A stretch of DNA of 64,000 bases from Xanthobacteraceae bacterium. GTDB taxonomy: Bacteria; Pseudomonadota; Alphaproteobacteria; Rhizobiales; Xanthobacteraceae. Positions within the stretch are counted from its first letter, which is position 1, and every line of letters begins with the position of its first letter. Where the stretch lies: contig JARLJA010000065.1 of the NCBI GenBank assembly GCA_031291445.1, positions 1-64,000 of the forward strand. Reading direction: 5' to 3'. The notes under the pieces were generated by a model. That model was not told the DNA's origin, did not search any database, and saw only the letters and a list, made by a program, of their open reading frames with translations. Positions 25,764 through 35,236 of this stretch are shown here, piece after piece. The translations under genes were made by a program, and so were the position numbers.

Positions 25764-26496
25764 CACCGACCTTGCCGCCGGCGGCGCGCGACTTCGCCGC
25801 CGGGGCCAGCGACTCGAGCCGCTCGGCCGCCGCCTCGATCCGCGCCACCGCCGCGGAGACCCGGTCGGCGGGCTCGGGGCCGGCGACGCTGAGGGCGCGG
25901 TACACGAAATCCGTCACCGCGTCGGCGGTGCGGCTCACGTCGAAATCGCCCTCGTTGCGCAAGAAGGCCCAGACCCGATGCTCGATGCCGCCGAAGATCA
26001 TGTCGCGCACGAAGCCCGGCGGGAAATCGCTGCGAAACTCGCCGTCACGGACCGCGGCCTTGACCACGTCGGCCACGCGCTGGGTGTAGACTTGGTTGAG
26101 CGCGAACAGCTGCGTCGCACGGTAGTTGCCGGCCGGGCGGAACTCCTGAAACACCATGCGCGACAGCGCCGGCTCCTTCTTGATGGTGGCGAGATGGTGG
26201 TGGACGATGAAGCGCAGCTGGTTCCAGGTGCCCCGCACGCCGGCGAACTGCGCCGAATAGTCGGCGAGGGTCTCCTCGTACCAGTGCTCCGCCACCTTCT
26301 CCATCAGGTCGCGCTTGCTGGCGAAGAAGCGATAGATCGACCCCTCGACCACGCCGGCGCGCTCGGCGACCTCCGAGATGAAGGCCTCATGGGCGCCACG
26401 CTCGGCGAGGACCGCGCGCGCCGCCCGCATGATGTCCGATACGCGCTTCTCGGCCGGCATTCGCTGCACCGCCCGACGCTGCCTGCTGCCTGCCAT
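25753..26496 (-). CDS. TetR-family transcriptional regulator (AtuR-like)
   Basis: About 247 residues from ATG 26496; a longer form to 26529 adds only Arg-rich residues. N-terminal TetR helix-turn-helix: IMRAARAVLAERGAHEAFIS, then VAERAGVVEGSIYRFFASKR, with the usual Tyr-Arg-Phe-Phe recognition helix. The rest is a helical ligand-binding domain. Position, between the atu genes and the divergent ABC operon, matches Pseudomonas atuR, a repressor relieved by terpenoid intermediates. A 13-bp inverted repeat 39 bp upstream of its start suggests autoregulation. Confidence 0.85.
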   Translation of the reverse strand: MAGSRQRRAVQRMPAEKRVSDIMRAARAVLAERGAHEAFISEVAERAGVVEGSIYRFFASKRDLMEKVAEHWYEETLADYSAQFAGVRGTWNQLRFIVHHHLATIKKEPALSRMVFQEFRPAGNYRATQLFALNQVYTQRVADVVKAAVRDGEFRSDFPPGFVRDMIFGGIEHRVWAFLRNEGDFDVSRTADAVTDFVYRALSVAGPEPADRVSAAVARIEAAAERLESLAPAAKSRAAGGKVGVKP

Positions 26497-26532
26497 CCGC
26501 CTTTGCCTCTTCCGGTCCCGCGCCGCCAACTT

Positions 26533-26561
26533 TATGAAGCGTATTCAGTATATCACGGCAA
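26533..26561 (-). promoter_or_regulatory. Promoter and candidate autoregulatory operator of the tetR (atuR-like) gene
   Basis: On the minus strand: TTGCCG (26561-26556), 8 bp, then TGAATACGCTTCA (26547-26535) running into a -10-like TTCATA. The arms TGAA and TTCA are the same as in the two other copies; the inner bases differ. Spacing from the -35 box is the same 8 bp as at 26620. Confidence 0.5.
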
Positions 26562-26619
26562 CTCAAACGGTCGGTTCGGCAACGTCACACGTATCGCAGT
26601 GCATCGAGCCGCTTCCGCC

Positions 26620-26648
26620 TTGACAACAATTAATGAAGTCAGTTCAAT
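26620..26648 (+). promoter_or_regulatory. Promoter and candidate AtuR operator of the ABC transporter operon
   Basis: TTGACA (26620-26625), 17-bp spacer, TTCAAT (26643-26648) as -10. The inverted repeat TGAAGTCAGTTCA occupies 26634-26646, starting 8 bp after the -35 box and overlapping the -10 box. The first gene begins about 65 bp further on. Confidence 0.65.
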
Positions 26649-26711
26649 CGCGCAAGCGATCGGACGTGCGGCAATGCTCCGCCATCAAGAGACCGGCGCT
26701 TCGGGGAGGAT

Positions 26712-27566
26712 GTGGGTTTGACCGGCGAGGCGGCGCGGCTCCTGCCATCTTCTGCGGCCTCGCCCGGCGGCACGGAGGTCGCCCTGGCCTGCGCCGGGAT
26801 CGAGCGCTCCTTCGGGGGCCTGCGCGCGCTCAAGGGCGTCGACCTGGAGGTCAGGCGCGGCGAGATCTTCGGCCTGGTCGGGCCGAACGGCTCCGGCAAG
26901 ACCACCATGGTCAACGTCATGACCGGTTTCTACCCGCCGAACCGCGGCAGCGTCAGGCTGTTCGGCCGCGACATCACCGGCACCGCGCCCCACGCCATCG
27001 CCCGGCTCGGCGTCGCCCGCACCTTCCAGAACCTCGCGCTGTTCAAGGGGCTCAGCGTTCTCGACAACATCCTGCTCGGGCGCCACGTCCACATGCGCCC
27101 CGGCGCGCTGGCCTCGCTGTTCTACTGGACATGGGCCGAGCGCGAGGAGTTCGCCCACCGGCGCATCGTCGAGGAAATCATCGACTTCATGCAGTTGCAG
27201 GACATTCGCGACGAGCCGGTCGAGACCATCCCGATGGGCCTGCAGAAGCGGGTCGAGCTGGCGCGGGCGCTCGCCGCCGAGCCGAGCTTCCTCATTCTCG
27301 ACGAGCCGATGGCCGGCATGAACCAGGAGGAGAAGGAGTACATCGCCCGCTTCATTCTCGACGCGCGCGACGAGCGCGACGTCACCGTGTTCCTGATCGA
27401 GCACCACATGGACGTCGTCACCGCGATCTGCGACCGCATCATGGTGCTGAGCTACGGCGAGGTGATCGCCGAGGGCGAGCCGCGCGCCGCGATGGCCGAT
27501 CCGAAGGTGATCGAGGCCTATCTCGGCCACCGCGCAGCGTCCCGCCACGCCGGGGCGCGGCCATGA
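26712..27566 (+). CDS. Branched-chain-type ABC transporter ATPase (LivG-like)
   Basis: 284 aa from GTG 26712; TTG 26718 is equally likely because GGGGAGG lies 8 nt before it and only 2 nt before the GTG. Seen: Walker A GLVGPNGSGKTT, the LivG-type signature PMGLQKRVELARALA in place of LSGGQ, Walker B LILDEPMAGMNQ, and the switch His of FLIEHHMDVV. Energises import with its LivF-like partner at 32788. First gene of a seven-gene operon; ATGA overlap with the following acyl-CoA synthetase. Confidence 0.92.
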   Translation: MGLTGEAARLLPSSAASPGGTEVALACAGIERSFGGLRALKGVDLEVRRGEIFGLVGPNGSGKTTMVNVMTGFYPPNRGSVRLFGRDITGTAPHAIARLGVARTFQNLALFKGLSVLDNILLGRHVHMRPGALASLFYWTWAEREEFAHRRIVEEIIDFMQLQDIRDEPVETIPMGLQKRVELARALAAEPSFLILDEPMAGMNQEEKEYIARFILDARDERDVTVFLIEHHMDVVTAICDRIMVLSYGEVIAEGEPRAAMADPKVIEAYLGHRAASRHAGARP

Positions 27567-29509
27567 ACGCGCTGGGCGCCGCCGCGGCGTTCGAGTCCCG
27601 GAGAGCGGCGCCGGCCGGTCCAGCGACGCTGATCGCCGCTCTGGCGCGCAACGCCGCCGAGGAGCCGGCGCGCGTCGGCTTCCGCGAGCGCGAGTACGGC
27701 ATCTGGCGGGAATGGCGCTGGCGCGAGGTACTCGACGAGGTGCTCGCGCTCGCCGCCGGGTTCGAGGCGATCGGTCTGCGGCCCGACGAGGCGCTGATCG
27801 TGATCGGCGACAACCGGGCGCGGCTGTATTTCACCATGCTGGCCGCCATGGCGCTGCGCGCCTTTCCCGCGCCTCTGTTCCCCGACACCCCGGTCGAGCA
27901 GCTGACCGCCTACATCCACCACGGCGCGCCGCGGCTCGCGCTGGCGGAAGACCAGGAGCAGGTCGACAAGCTGATCGCGCTGCGCGAGCGCACCGGCCGG
28001 CCCGAGACCATCGTCTATGACGACCCCCGCGGCATCGGCGCCTACGATGCCGACGGGCTGATGCCGCTCGACGAGGTGGTCGCGCGCGGCCGCCAGCGGC
28101 TCGCCGAGACCCCCGGCCGTCGCGAGGAGCTGATCGCGCGCGCCGGACCCGACGACATCGCCGCGCTGCTGTACTCTTCCGGCACCACGGGCGCCCCCAA
28201 GGGAATTCCACTCCGCCACCGCAACGTGGTCGGCGGCGTCGCCAACGCCACCCTCGGCGGCTATTTCCGCCGGCACGAGCAGCTGTTCGCCTACCTGCCG
28301 ACGGCCTGGGTCGGCGACTTCGTGTTCACGGTCGCGGGGGGCGTGCTGCTGCAGGCCACGGTGAACATTCCCGAGCGGCAGGAGACCGCCCTGCACGACC
28401 TGCGCGAGATCGCGCCGACCTTCTATCTCGCCGCCCCGCGCGCCTGGGACAACATGCTGACGCGGGTGCAGGTCGGCATCGCCGATTCCACGCCGCTCAA
28501 GCGGCGCCTGTTCGACCTGTTCATGCCGCGCGCCATCGTCGTCGAGCGCAAGCGGCTGGCCGGCGGCGCGCCGTCGTGGGTCGACCGCGTGGTGCTGGCG
28601 CTCGGCGAGCTGCTGGTCTACGGCCCGATCAAGGACTTCCTCGGGCTGTCGCGCGCCGAGCGCGCGTTCACCGGCGGCGAGGCCATGGGCGAGGACACGT
28701 TCCTGTTCTTCCGCGCGCTCGGCATCAAGCTGAAGCAGTTCTACGGCCAGACCGAGACCTCGGCGCTGTCCGCGGCGCAGACCGAGGGCCACGTCAAGCT
28801 CCACACCGTCGGCCCCGCCATGCCCGGCGTCGACATCCGCATCGACGACAGTGGCGAGATCCAGATCCGCTCGGTCTCCGTGATCGACGGCTATTTCGAC
28901 GACCCCGCCGCGACCGCGCAGGCGTTCACCGACGGCTGGCTACGCACCGGCGACGCCGGCTACCTCGAGGACGACGGCTCGCTGGTGGTGCTGGGGCGCG
29001 TCGGCGAGGTGGTGCGCACCGCCGCCGGCGAGCGTTTCATTCCCAATTTCATCGAGAACCGCCTGAAATTCTCGCCGTTCGTGCGCAACGTCGCAGTGAT
29101 CGGCGCCGGCCGCGCCGAATTGACGGCGATCATCTGCGTCGACTTCGATGCCGTGGGCCACTGGGCGGAACAGCGCGCCCTCGCCTACGGCTCCTACGCC
29201 GACCTGTCGCAGCTGCGCGAGGTGCAGGCGCTGGTCGCTGGCGTCGTCGCCCATGTCAACGCGACCCAGCCGCCCGCGCTGCGGGTTCGCCGCTTCGTTA
29301 CGCTCCACAAGGATTTCGACGCCGACGACGGCGAGATCACCCGTACCCGCAAGCTGCGGCGCAACGTCATCGAGGCCACCTACGCCCCGCTGATCGAGGC
29401 GATGTATGGCGGCGCCGGCGAGGTCGCGTTCGACGCCCCCATTCTCTACGAGGACGGCCGGCGCGGCGCGGTGCGGCGCACGCTCAGGATCTGCGAGGTC
29501 GCCGCGTGA
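27563..29509 (+). CDS. Long-chain-type acyl-CoA synthetase embedded in an ABC transporter operon
   Basis: 648 aa. ATP-dependent CoA activation of a carboxylic acid. Motifs are canonical: LLYSSGTTGAPKGIPL, FYGQTETSALSAAQ, GWLRTGDAGYLEDDGSLVVL, and ITRTRKLRRNVIEATY with the catalytic Lys, in the style of FadD15-type enzymes. The gene overlaps livG-like by 4 bp (ATGA) and the livH-like gene by 1 bp (TGATG), so ligase and importer subunits are made together. This suggests the imported substrate is a carboxylic acid trapped at once as its CoA ester, probably an isoprenoid acid given the shared promoter element with atu. Confidence 0.92.
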   Translation: MNALGAAAAFESRRAAPAGPATLIAALARNAAEEPARVGFREREYGIWREWRWREVLDEVLALAAGFEAIGLRPDEALIVIGDNRARLYFTMLAAMALRAFPAPLFPDTPVEQLTAYIHHGAPRLALAEDQEQVDKLIALRERTGRPETIVYDDPRGIGAYDADGLMPLDEVVARGRQRLAETPGRREELIARAGPDDIAALLYSSGTTGAPKGIPLRHRNVVGGVANATLGGYFRRHEQLFAYLPTAWVGDFVFTVAGGVLLQATVNIPERQETALHDLREIAPTFYLAAPRAWDNMLTRVQVGIADSTPLKRRLFDLFMPRAIVVERKRLAGGAPSWVDRVVLALGELLVYGPIKDFLGLSRAERAFTGGEAMGEDTFLFFRALGIKLKQFYGQTETSALSAAQTEGHVKLHTVGPAMPGVDIRIDDSGEIQIRSVSVIDGYFDDPAATAQAFTDGWLRTGDAGYLEDDGSLVVLGRVGEVVRTAAGERFIPNFIENRLKFSPFVRNVAVIGAGRAELTAIICVDFDAVGHWAEQRALAYGSYADLSQLREVQALVAGVVAHVNATQPPALRVRRFVTLHKDFDADDGEITRTRKLRRNVIEATYAPLIEAMYGGAGEVAFDAPILYEDGRRGAVRRTLRICEVAA

Positions 29510-30396
29510 TGGATTCGGCCCTGCTCCTCGAACTGTCGATCAACGGCGCCTGCACCGGCATGATGTACGCGCTGGTCGCCGCCGGCATCGTGCTGATCTA
29601 CAAGACTTCGGGCGTCGCCAACCTCGCCCAGGGCGCGCTCGCCATGACCGGCGCCTATGTCGCCTGGATCGCCAGCACCCTGGTCGGGCTGCCGATGTGG
29701 ATCGGCGCGCCGCTGGCGGCGCTGGTGATGTTCGGCGTCGGCGCCCTGATCGAACGCCTCGCCATGCGGCGCATGATCGGCCAGCCGCTGATCATGGCGA
29801 TCATGCTCACCATGGGCCTCGAGATCATGCTGCGCGGGGTGATGCCCGGGCTGCTCGGCGGCACCGTCAAGAAGATCGACATCGGCATCCCGAACGCGCC
29901 GATCATCGCCGGCGACATCCTGATCAACCGCACCCTGCTGATCGGTGGCGGCGTTTCCTTCGCCATGATCGTGGCCTCGATCCTGTTCTTCAACTCCCGG
30001 CTCGGCGTGGTGATGCGCGCGGTCTCCGACGACCAGACCGCGTCGTGGTCGGTCGGCATCCGCGTCGAGCGCGCCATCGCGGTCGCCTGGGGACTGTCCG
30101 CGGTGATGGCGACCACCGCCGGCCTGTTGTGGGGCGCCACCCAGGGCGTCGACTGGTCGCTGTCGCTGCTCCTGGTCAAGGCGCTCGCCATCGCCATCCT
30201 CGGCGGCCTGGATTCGCTTCCCGGCGTCCTGATCGCCGGCGTGGCGGTGGGCGTGATTGAAAGCCTCGCCACCGGGATCATCGACCCGGTGATCGGCGGC
30301 GGCAGCCGCGAGGTGGTCGCGTCGGCCATCATTCTCGCCACCTTGCTGGTGCGTCCGCACGGCCTGCTCGGCCGCGAACATATCGAGAGGGTGTGA
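29509..30396 (+). CDS. Branched-chain-type ABC transporter permease (LivH-like)
   Basis: 295 aa, strongly hydrophobic with about eight membrane segments. Typical LivH features: NGACTGMMYALVAAGIVLIY at the start, VANLAQGALAMTGAYVAW, and the cytoplasmic coupling loop with RAVSDDQTASWSVGIRVERA followed by AILGGLDSLPGVLIAGVAVG. ATG 29509 overlaps the acyl-CoA synthetase stop. Forms the membrane channel with the LivM-like protein encoded next. Confidence 0.93.
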   Translation: MDSALLLELSINGACTGMMYALVAAGIVLIYKTSGVANLAQGALAMTGAYVAWIASTLVGLPMWIGAPLAALVMFGVGALIERLAMRRMIGQPLIMAIMLTMGLEIMLRGVMPGLLGGTVKKIDIGIPNAPIIAGDILINRTLLIGGGVSFAMIVASILFFNSRLGVVMRAVSDDQTASWSVGIRVERAIAVAWGLSAVMATTAGLLWGATQGVDWSLSLLLVKALAIAILGGLDSLPGVLIAGVAVGVIESLATGIIDPVIGGGSREVVASAIILATLLVRPHGLLGREHIERV

Positions 30397-31469
30397 TGTT
30401 CTACCGCCGCGCCGGCATCCGTCACACCTCCTACCGCAGCGAACGACGGCTGTGGCCGCTGCCGTTCGACCGCGGCCTGGTGGCGGCGGTCGTCGTGCTG
30501 CTGCTGGTCGCGCCGCTGGTGGTGGAACGGCTCTACTTGATCGGCTACCTGATGCCGTGGATCATCTGGTCGACGGCGGCGCTCGGCCTCAACTTCCTGA
30601 TGGGCGGCGCCGGCCAGATCCACCTCGGCTACGGCGCGATCATCGCCATCGGCGCCTACGCCTCCACCCACCTGGCGCGCGCCGGGGTCCCGTTCGAGAT
30701 CGCCGCGCTCGGGGGCGGACTCGCCTCCGCCGTGATCGGATCGGCATTCGGCGCCACCGCGCTGCGCGTCAAGGGGCTGTACCTCGCCATGGCGACGCTC
30801 GCCATGCAGTCGGTGGTCGACTTCCTCATCACCCATGTTCCATGGATCAGCGGCGGCGGCCAGGCGACGCTGACCGTGCCGCCCGCGCGCTTCCTCGGCG
30901 CTGACCTGAGGGTCGACCTCGCCGCCTACTATGTCGCGCTATCGGTCTGCGCGGTGGTCACGCTGTTCGTGCTCAATGTCGGGCGCTCGTCGTTCGGCCG
31001 CGCGCTCGCGGCGGTGCGCGAGAAGGACTATGCCGCCGCCGTCATCGGCGTCGATCCGTTCCGCTACAAGCTCCTGGCGTTCTGGGTCTCGTCCTTCATC
31101 GGCGGCGTCGCCGGCGCGGTTCTGGCCTTCTGCTACTACCGCGCGATTTCGCCGGACCAGTTCCACCTCGATCTCTCGATCCAGCTGGTCGCCATGGTGA
31201 TCGTCGGCGGGCTCGGCAGCGTGCTCGGCCCGTTCTTCGGCGCGGCGCTGATCCTGTTCGCACCGATCCTGCTCAACCAGGCGGTCGGCGCGCTGGCCGC
31301 GGCGTTCGGCCTCGGCATCTCGGCCGACCTGCGAGCGCACCTGCCGCTGGTGCTCTACGGCGCGCTGATCATGGGCTTCCTGCTGGCCGAACCGCTCGGC
31401 CTCGCCAAGATCTACGACAACGTCCGCAAGTACTTCCTGGTCTGGCCGTTCCGCCACGCACCACGATGA
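30396..31469 (+). CDS. Branched-chain-type ABC transporter permease (LivM-like)
   Basis: 357 aa from ATG 30396, whose A is shared with the preceding TGA (TGATG). About ten hydrophobic segments. LivM signatures: ALGLNFLMGGAGQIHLGYGA, RVKGLYLAMATLAMQSVVDF, the loop ALAAVREKDYAAAVIGVDPF, and MVIVGGLGSVLGPFFGAALI. Second half of the importer channel. Confidence 0.93.
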   Translation: MFYRRAGIRHTSYRSERRLWPLPFDRGLVAAVVVLLLVAPLVVERLYLIGYLMPWIIWSTAALGLNFLMGGAGQIHLGYGAIIAIGAYASTHLARAGVPFEIAALGGGLASAVIGSAFGATALRVKGLYLAMATLAMQSVVDFLITHVPWISGGGQATLTVPPARFLGADLRVDLAAYYVALSVCAVVTLFVLNVGRSSFGRALAAVREKDYAAAVIGVDPFRYKLLAFWVSSFIGGVAGAVLAFCYYRAISPDQFHLDLSIQLVAMVIVGGLGSVLGPFFGAALILFAPILLNQAVGALAAAFGLGISADLRAHLPLVLYGALIMGFLLAEPLGLAKIYDNVRKYFLVWPFRHAPR

Positions 31470-31510
31470 AAAAGAAGGGCGACACTCGCCCACAACGGGA
31501 GGAGAAGAGC

Positions 31511-32767
31511 ATGAAGCGCAGAACGTTTCTCACCGCCGCCGGTGCCGCCATGGTCGGCATGCAGTTTCCGATCCGCCTCGCCTCCGCGCAGGAGAAGGTG
31601 ATCCGGTTCGCGATGCCGCAGGATTTCACGCGCGTCTATACCTTCGTGACCGTCGAGTACAGCCAGGGCCAGCGCGACTACATCTCGATGGTCAACGCCA
31701 AGGGCGGCGTCAACGGCTACCAGATCCTCGCCGACGTCACCGACCACGCCAACGACCTGCCGCGCGCGCTGGAGGCCTACGAGCGCGCCAAGGCGCAAGG
31801 CGCCCTGCTGGTCGATCCGCTCTCCACCCCGGTCGCCCGCGCGCTGGTGCCCCGCGCCACCGCCGACAAGATCAACCTGATCACCGCGTTCTCCGGCCGC
31901 AGCGACGCCGCCGACGGCGAGACCTTTCCCTTCGTCTTCCCGATGTCGCCCAACTACTGGACCCAGGCCGGCCTGCTGATCGACTTCTTCCGCCAGCAGG
32001 ACGGCGACCTCAAGGGCAAGAAGATCTGCTTCGTGCACATCGACACGCCGTTCGGGAAAGAACCGATTCCGGTTCTGGAAGCGCTCGCCGCCAAGCAGGG
32101 TTTCACGGTCCAGGCTTTCCCCTATACGCCGCCCGGCAACGACCAGTCGGCGATCTGGCCGCAGGTGCGCCGCGCCAAGCCCGACTGGGTGGTGTTCTGG
32201 GGCGCCGGCGTCGGGCAAACGGTCGCCCTGACCGAGGCGATCCGCAACGGGATTCCCATGAACCGGGTATCGTCGAGCGTCTGGCTGTCCGAATCCGACA
32301 TGGATGTGGTCGGCCGCGCCCAGGCGGCCGGCGTCATCAAGCTCGAGCCCTGCGCCTCCGGACGGTCGCCCAAGCTGATCCAGGACATCATCAAGACCGT
32401 GATCGAGCCCGGCAAGGGCGCCGGCGACAAGGCCAAGGTCGGCACTGCCTACTACAACTACGGGGTCATGATGGCCGCCCTCATGGTCGAGGGCGTGCGC
32501 AAGGCGTTCGAGAAGGCGCCGAACGGCCCGATCGACGGTCCCTGGCTGAACGCCGGATTGACGTCGATTTCGAACTTCGAGGCCGAGGGATTGATCCCGC
32601 CAACCACCGTGACGACAACAGATCACCAGGGCGGCGGCCGATGCCGGATCGCGCGCTGGGACGGCGCCAAATTCGCGCCCGCCACCGACTGGTTCTCCGC
32701 CAACCAGGACGTGGTCTGGGCCGAGATCAAGAAATCCACCGACGCGTTCAAGGCCTCGGGCAAGTAG
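31511..32767 (+). CDS. Branched-chain-type ABC transporter substrate-binding protein
   Basis: 418 aa from ATG 31511 with GGGAGGAG 6 nt upstream. A twin-arginine-like or Sec signal (KRRTFLTAAGAAMVGMQF) ends near ASAQE. Peripla-BP-6 fold: MVNAKGGVNGYQILADVTDH, then INLITAFSGRSDAADGETFP where amino acid binders have other residues, KKICFVHIDTPFGKEPIPVL, and WVVFWGAGVGQTVALTEAIR. Ligand cannot be read from sequence; operon context (acyl-CoA synthetase, enoyl-CoA hydratase, terpene regulator site) points to a carboxylic acid. Confidence 0.92.
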   Translation: MKRRTFLTAAGAAMVGMQFPIRLASAQEKVIRFAMPQDFTRVYTFVTVEYSQGQRDYISMVNAKGGVNGYQILADVTDHANDLPRALEAYERAKAQGALLVDPLSTPVARALVPRATADKINLITAFSGRSDAADGETFPFVFPMSPNYWTQAGLLIDFFRQQDGDLKGKKICFVHIDTPFGKEPIPVLEALAAKQGFTVQAFPYTPPGNDQSAIWPQVRRAKPDWVVFWGAGVGQTVALTEAIRNGIPMNRVSSSVWLSESDMDVVGRAQAAGVIKLEPCASGRSPKLIQDIIKTVIEPGKGAGDKAKVGTAYYNYGVMMAALMVEGVRKAFEKAPNGPIDGPWLNAGLTSISNFEAEGLIPPTTVTTTDHQGGGRCRIARWDGAKFAPATDWFSANQDVVWAEIKKSTDAFKASGK

Positions 32768-32787
32768 CCCGCGAACCCGGAGCGCAG

Positions 32788-33579
<792 letters not shown>

Positions 33580-33619
33580 GCTGCAACCCGCGCATATTTG
33601 ACGACATCGGGAGGAACGC

Positions 33620-34390
33620 ATGGCCGAATACGACGACATCTCTTACCGGATCGACGGCGCCGTCGCACGCATCACCGTCGAGCGGCCGGAGCGTCTCAAT
33701 GCCTATCGAGACCAGACCGCGGATGAACTGGTCGACGCGTTGCGCCGCGCCGAGGCGGACGCCTCGATCCGCGTCGCGATCCTGACCGGCGCAGGCCGCG
33801 CCTTCGGCGCCGGCTACGATCTTTCGACGATCGATCCCGGCGCGCCCCCTGACCTGGATCGTGTGCTCGACGTCCACTTCAATCCGCTGATCCGCCTGAT
33901 GCGCGCGACCCGCCTGCCGATCGTCACGAAGATCAACGGGCCCTGCGCGGGCGCCTCGGTCGGCGTCGCGCTGGCCGGCGACATCGTCGTCGCCGCACGC
34001 TCGGCCTATTTCTACGAGCCGTTCGTCGGCATCGCGCTGGTGCCCGATGCTGGCAACACCCTGTTTCTGCCGCGACTCGCGGGCCGCGTGCGCGCGGCGC
34101 CGCCCATGCTGCTCGGCGACCGCATCAGTGCCGAAGAGGCGCGCGACTGGGGCCTGGTCTGGCGCGTGTTCGACGACGACACCCTGACCGCGGAGACCGA
34201 CGCCATCGCGGCGCGGCTCGCCGAGCGGCCGTCAGCCGCGATCGCCGCGACCAAAAGGCTGATTGCCGCCGCGAGCGACGCCGCGCTCGACCAACAGCTC
34301 GACCTGGAACGCGATCTCCAGGGCGAAGCCGGCCGCTCGCCCGACATGAAGGCGGCTGTTGCCGCCTTTTTCGCAAGCCGCAAGCGTTAG
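33620..34390 (+). CDS. Enoyl-CoA hydratase/isomerase family protein
   Basis: 256 aa, GGGAGGA 4-5 nt before ATG 33620. Crotonase fold with GAGRAFGAGYDLSTID and KINGPCAGASVGVALAGDIV as oxyanion-hole loops, and YEPFVGIALVPDAGNTLFLP where catalytic Glu residues usually sit; the PDAGNT motif resembles PaaG-type isomerases. Last gene of the ABC operon, 40 bp after the LivF-like gene. Probably acts on the CoA ester formed by the embedded synthetase. A short pseudogene piece at 42448 resembles its C-terminus. Confidence 0.88.
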   Translation: MAEYDDISYRIDGAVARITVERPERLNAYRDQTADELVDALRRAEADASIRVAILTGAGRAFGAGYDLSTIDPGAPPDLDRVLDVHFNPLIRLMRATRLPIVTKINGPCAGASVGVALAGDIVVAARSAYFYEPFVGIALVPDAGNTLFLPRLAGRVRAAPPMLLGDRISAEEARDWGLVWRVFDDDTLTAETDAIAARLAERPSAAIAATKRLIAAASDAALDQQLDLERDLQGEAGRSPDMKAAVAAFFASRKR

Positions 34391-34433
34391 TCTGGTCATC
34401 GAAGTCTCGGCCGCACGCTTCGGACGGCGGCCC

Positions 34434-35225
34434 CTATTGGCGATGCTGCCCGATACTTTCGAAGATCTCGACGCGGAGCTGATTGAAGGTCCCGCTGGTC
34501 ACCACGCTCATCGTGCGCGGCCGCGGCAGGGGCACCTGCAATTCGGTCGTAATCCGTCCCGGGCGGGCCGACATCACGTAGACCACGTCAGCCAGGAAGA
34601 TGGCTTCGTCGATGTCGTGGGTGATGAACATCACCGTCTTGCGGTACTTTTCCCACACGTCGAGCAGCAGTTGCTGCATCTGCAATCGGGTCTGGGCGTC
34701 GAGCGCGCCGAACGGCTCGTCCATCAGAAGGACTTCTGGCCGCATCAGCAGGGCGCGCGCGATTCCGACCCGCTGCCGCATGCCTCCCGACAACTGATCC
34801 GGCATATGCCTTTCAAAGCCCGTGAGACCGACCGCCGCGAGGAGCTCCTCGGCCAAGGGTTGATAGTGCTGGCGCGGCGCTCCCTTGAGACGAGCGCTGA
34901 ACGTGACGTTGTCGAACACGTTCAGCCAGGGAAACAGGTTCGCCTCCTGAAAGACCACGGCCCGCTCCGGACCCGGGGCGACGACCGGCTTTCCGAACAC
35001 CGTGACGGAACCATGGGATGCGCTTTCAAACCCTGCGACCAGGTTCAGAAGCGTCGACTTGCCGCATCCGGACGGACCCAGGATCGCCGCGAACCGGCCT
35101 TCCGCCAGCTGGAGGTTGATGTCCGAGACGGCAGCGACCGGCCGGTCGCCTCCGTAGATCTTGGTGAGCTTGCGCAAGTCGATTTTTCGCTCAAGCTCGC
35201 TGTCGACGGTCTCGACTCGTGGCAT
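34434..35225 (-). CDS. NitT/TauT-family ABC transporter ATPase
   Basis: 263 aa. Walker A LGPSGCGKSTLLNL, Q-loop VFQEANLFPWLNVFDNV, signature QLSGGMRQRVGIARALL, Walker B LLMDEPFGALDAQTR and the switch FITHDIDEAIFLAD: a standard SsuB/TauB/NrtD-type ATPase. It is third in a minus-strand operon after the binding protein (36131) and permease (35237). Substrates of this group are nitrate, sulfonates, taurine, cyanate or pyrimidine precursors. Confidence 0.92.
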   Translation of the reverse strand: MPRVETVDSELERKIDLRKLTKIYGGDRPVAAVSDINLQLAEGRFAAILGPSGCGKSTLLNLVAGFESASHGSVTVFGKPVVAPGPERAVVFQEANLFPWLNVFDNVTFSARLKGAPRQHYQPLAEELLAAVGLTGFERHMPDQLSGGMRQRVGIARALLMRPEVLLMDEPFGALDAQTRLQMQQLLLDVWEKYRKTVMFITHDIDEAIFLADVVYVMSARPGRITTELQVPLPRPRTMSVVTSGTFNQLRVEIFESIGQHRQ

Positions 35226-35236
35226 TCCGGTCTCCC

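Noticed and set aside
23670-25766. Long minus-strand frame across atuD and the SDR gene
   Set aside because: Both plus-strand genes are well supported; the antisense translation has no recognisable fold.
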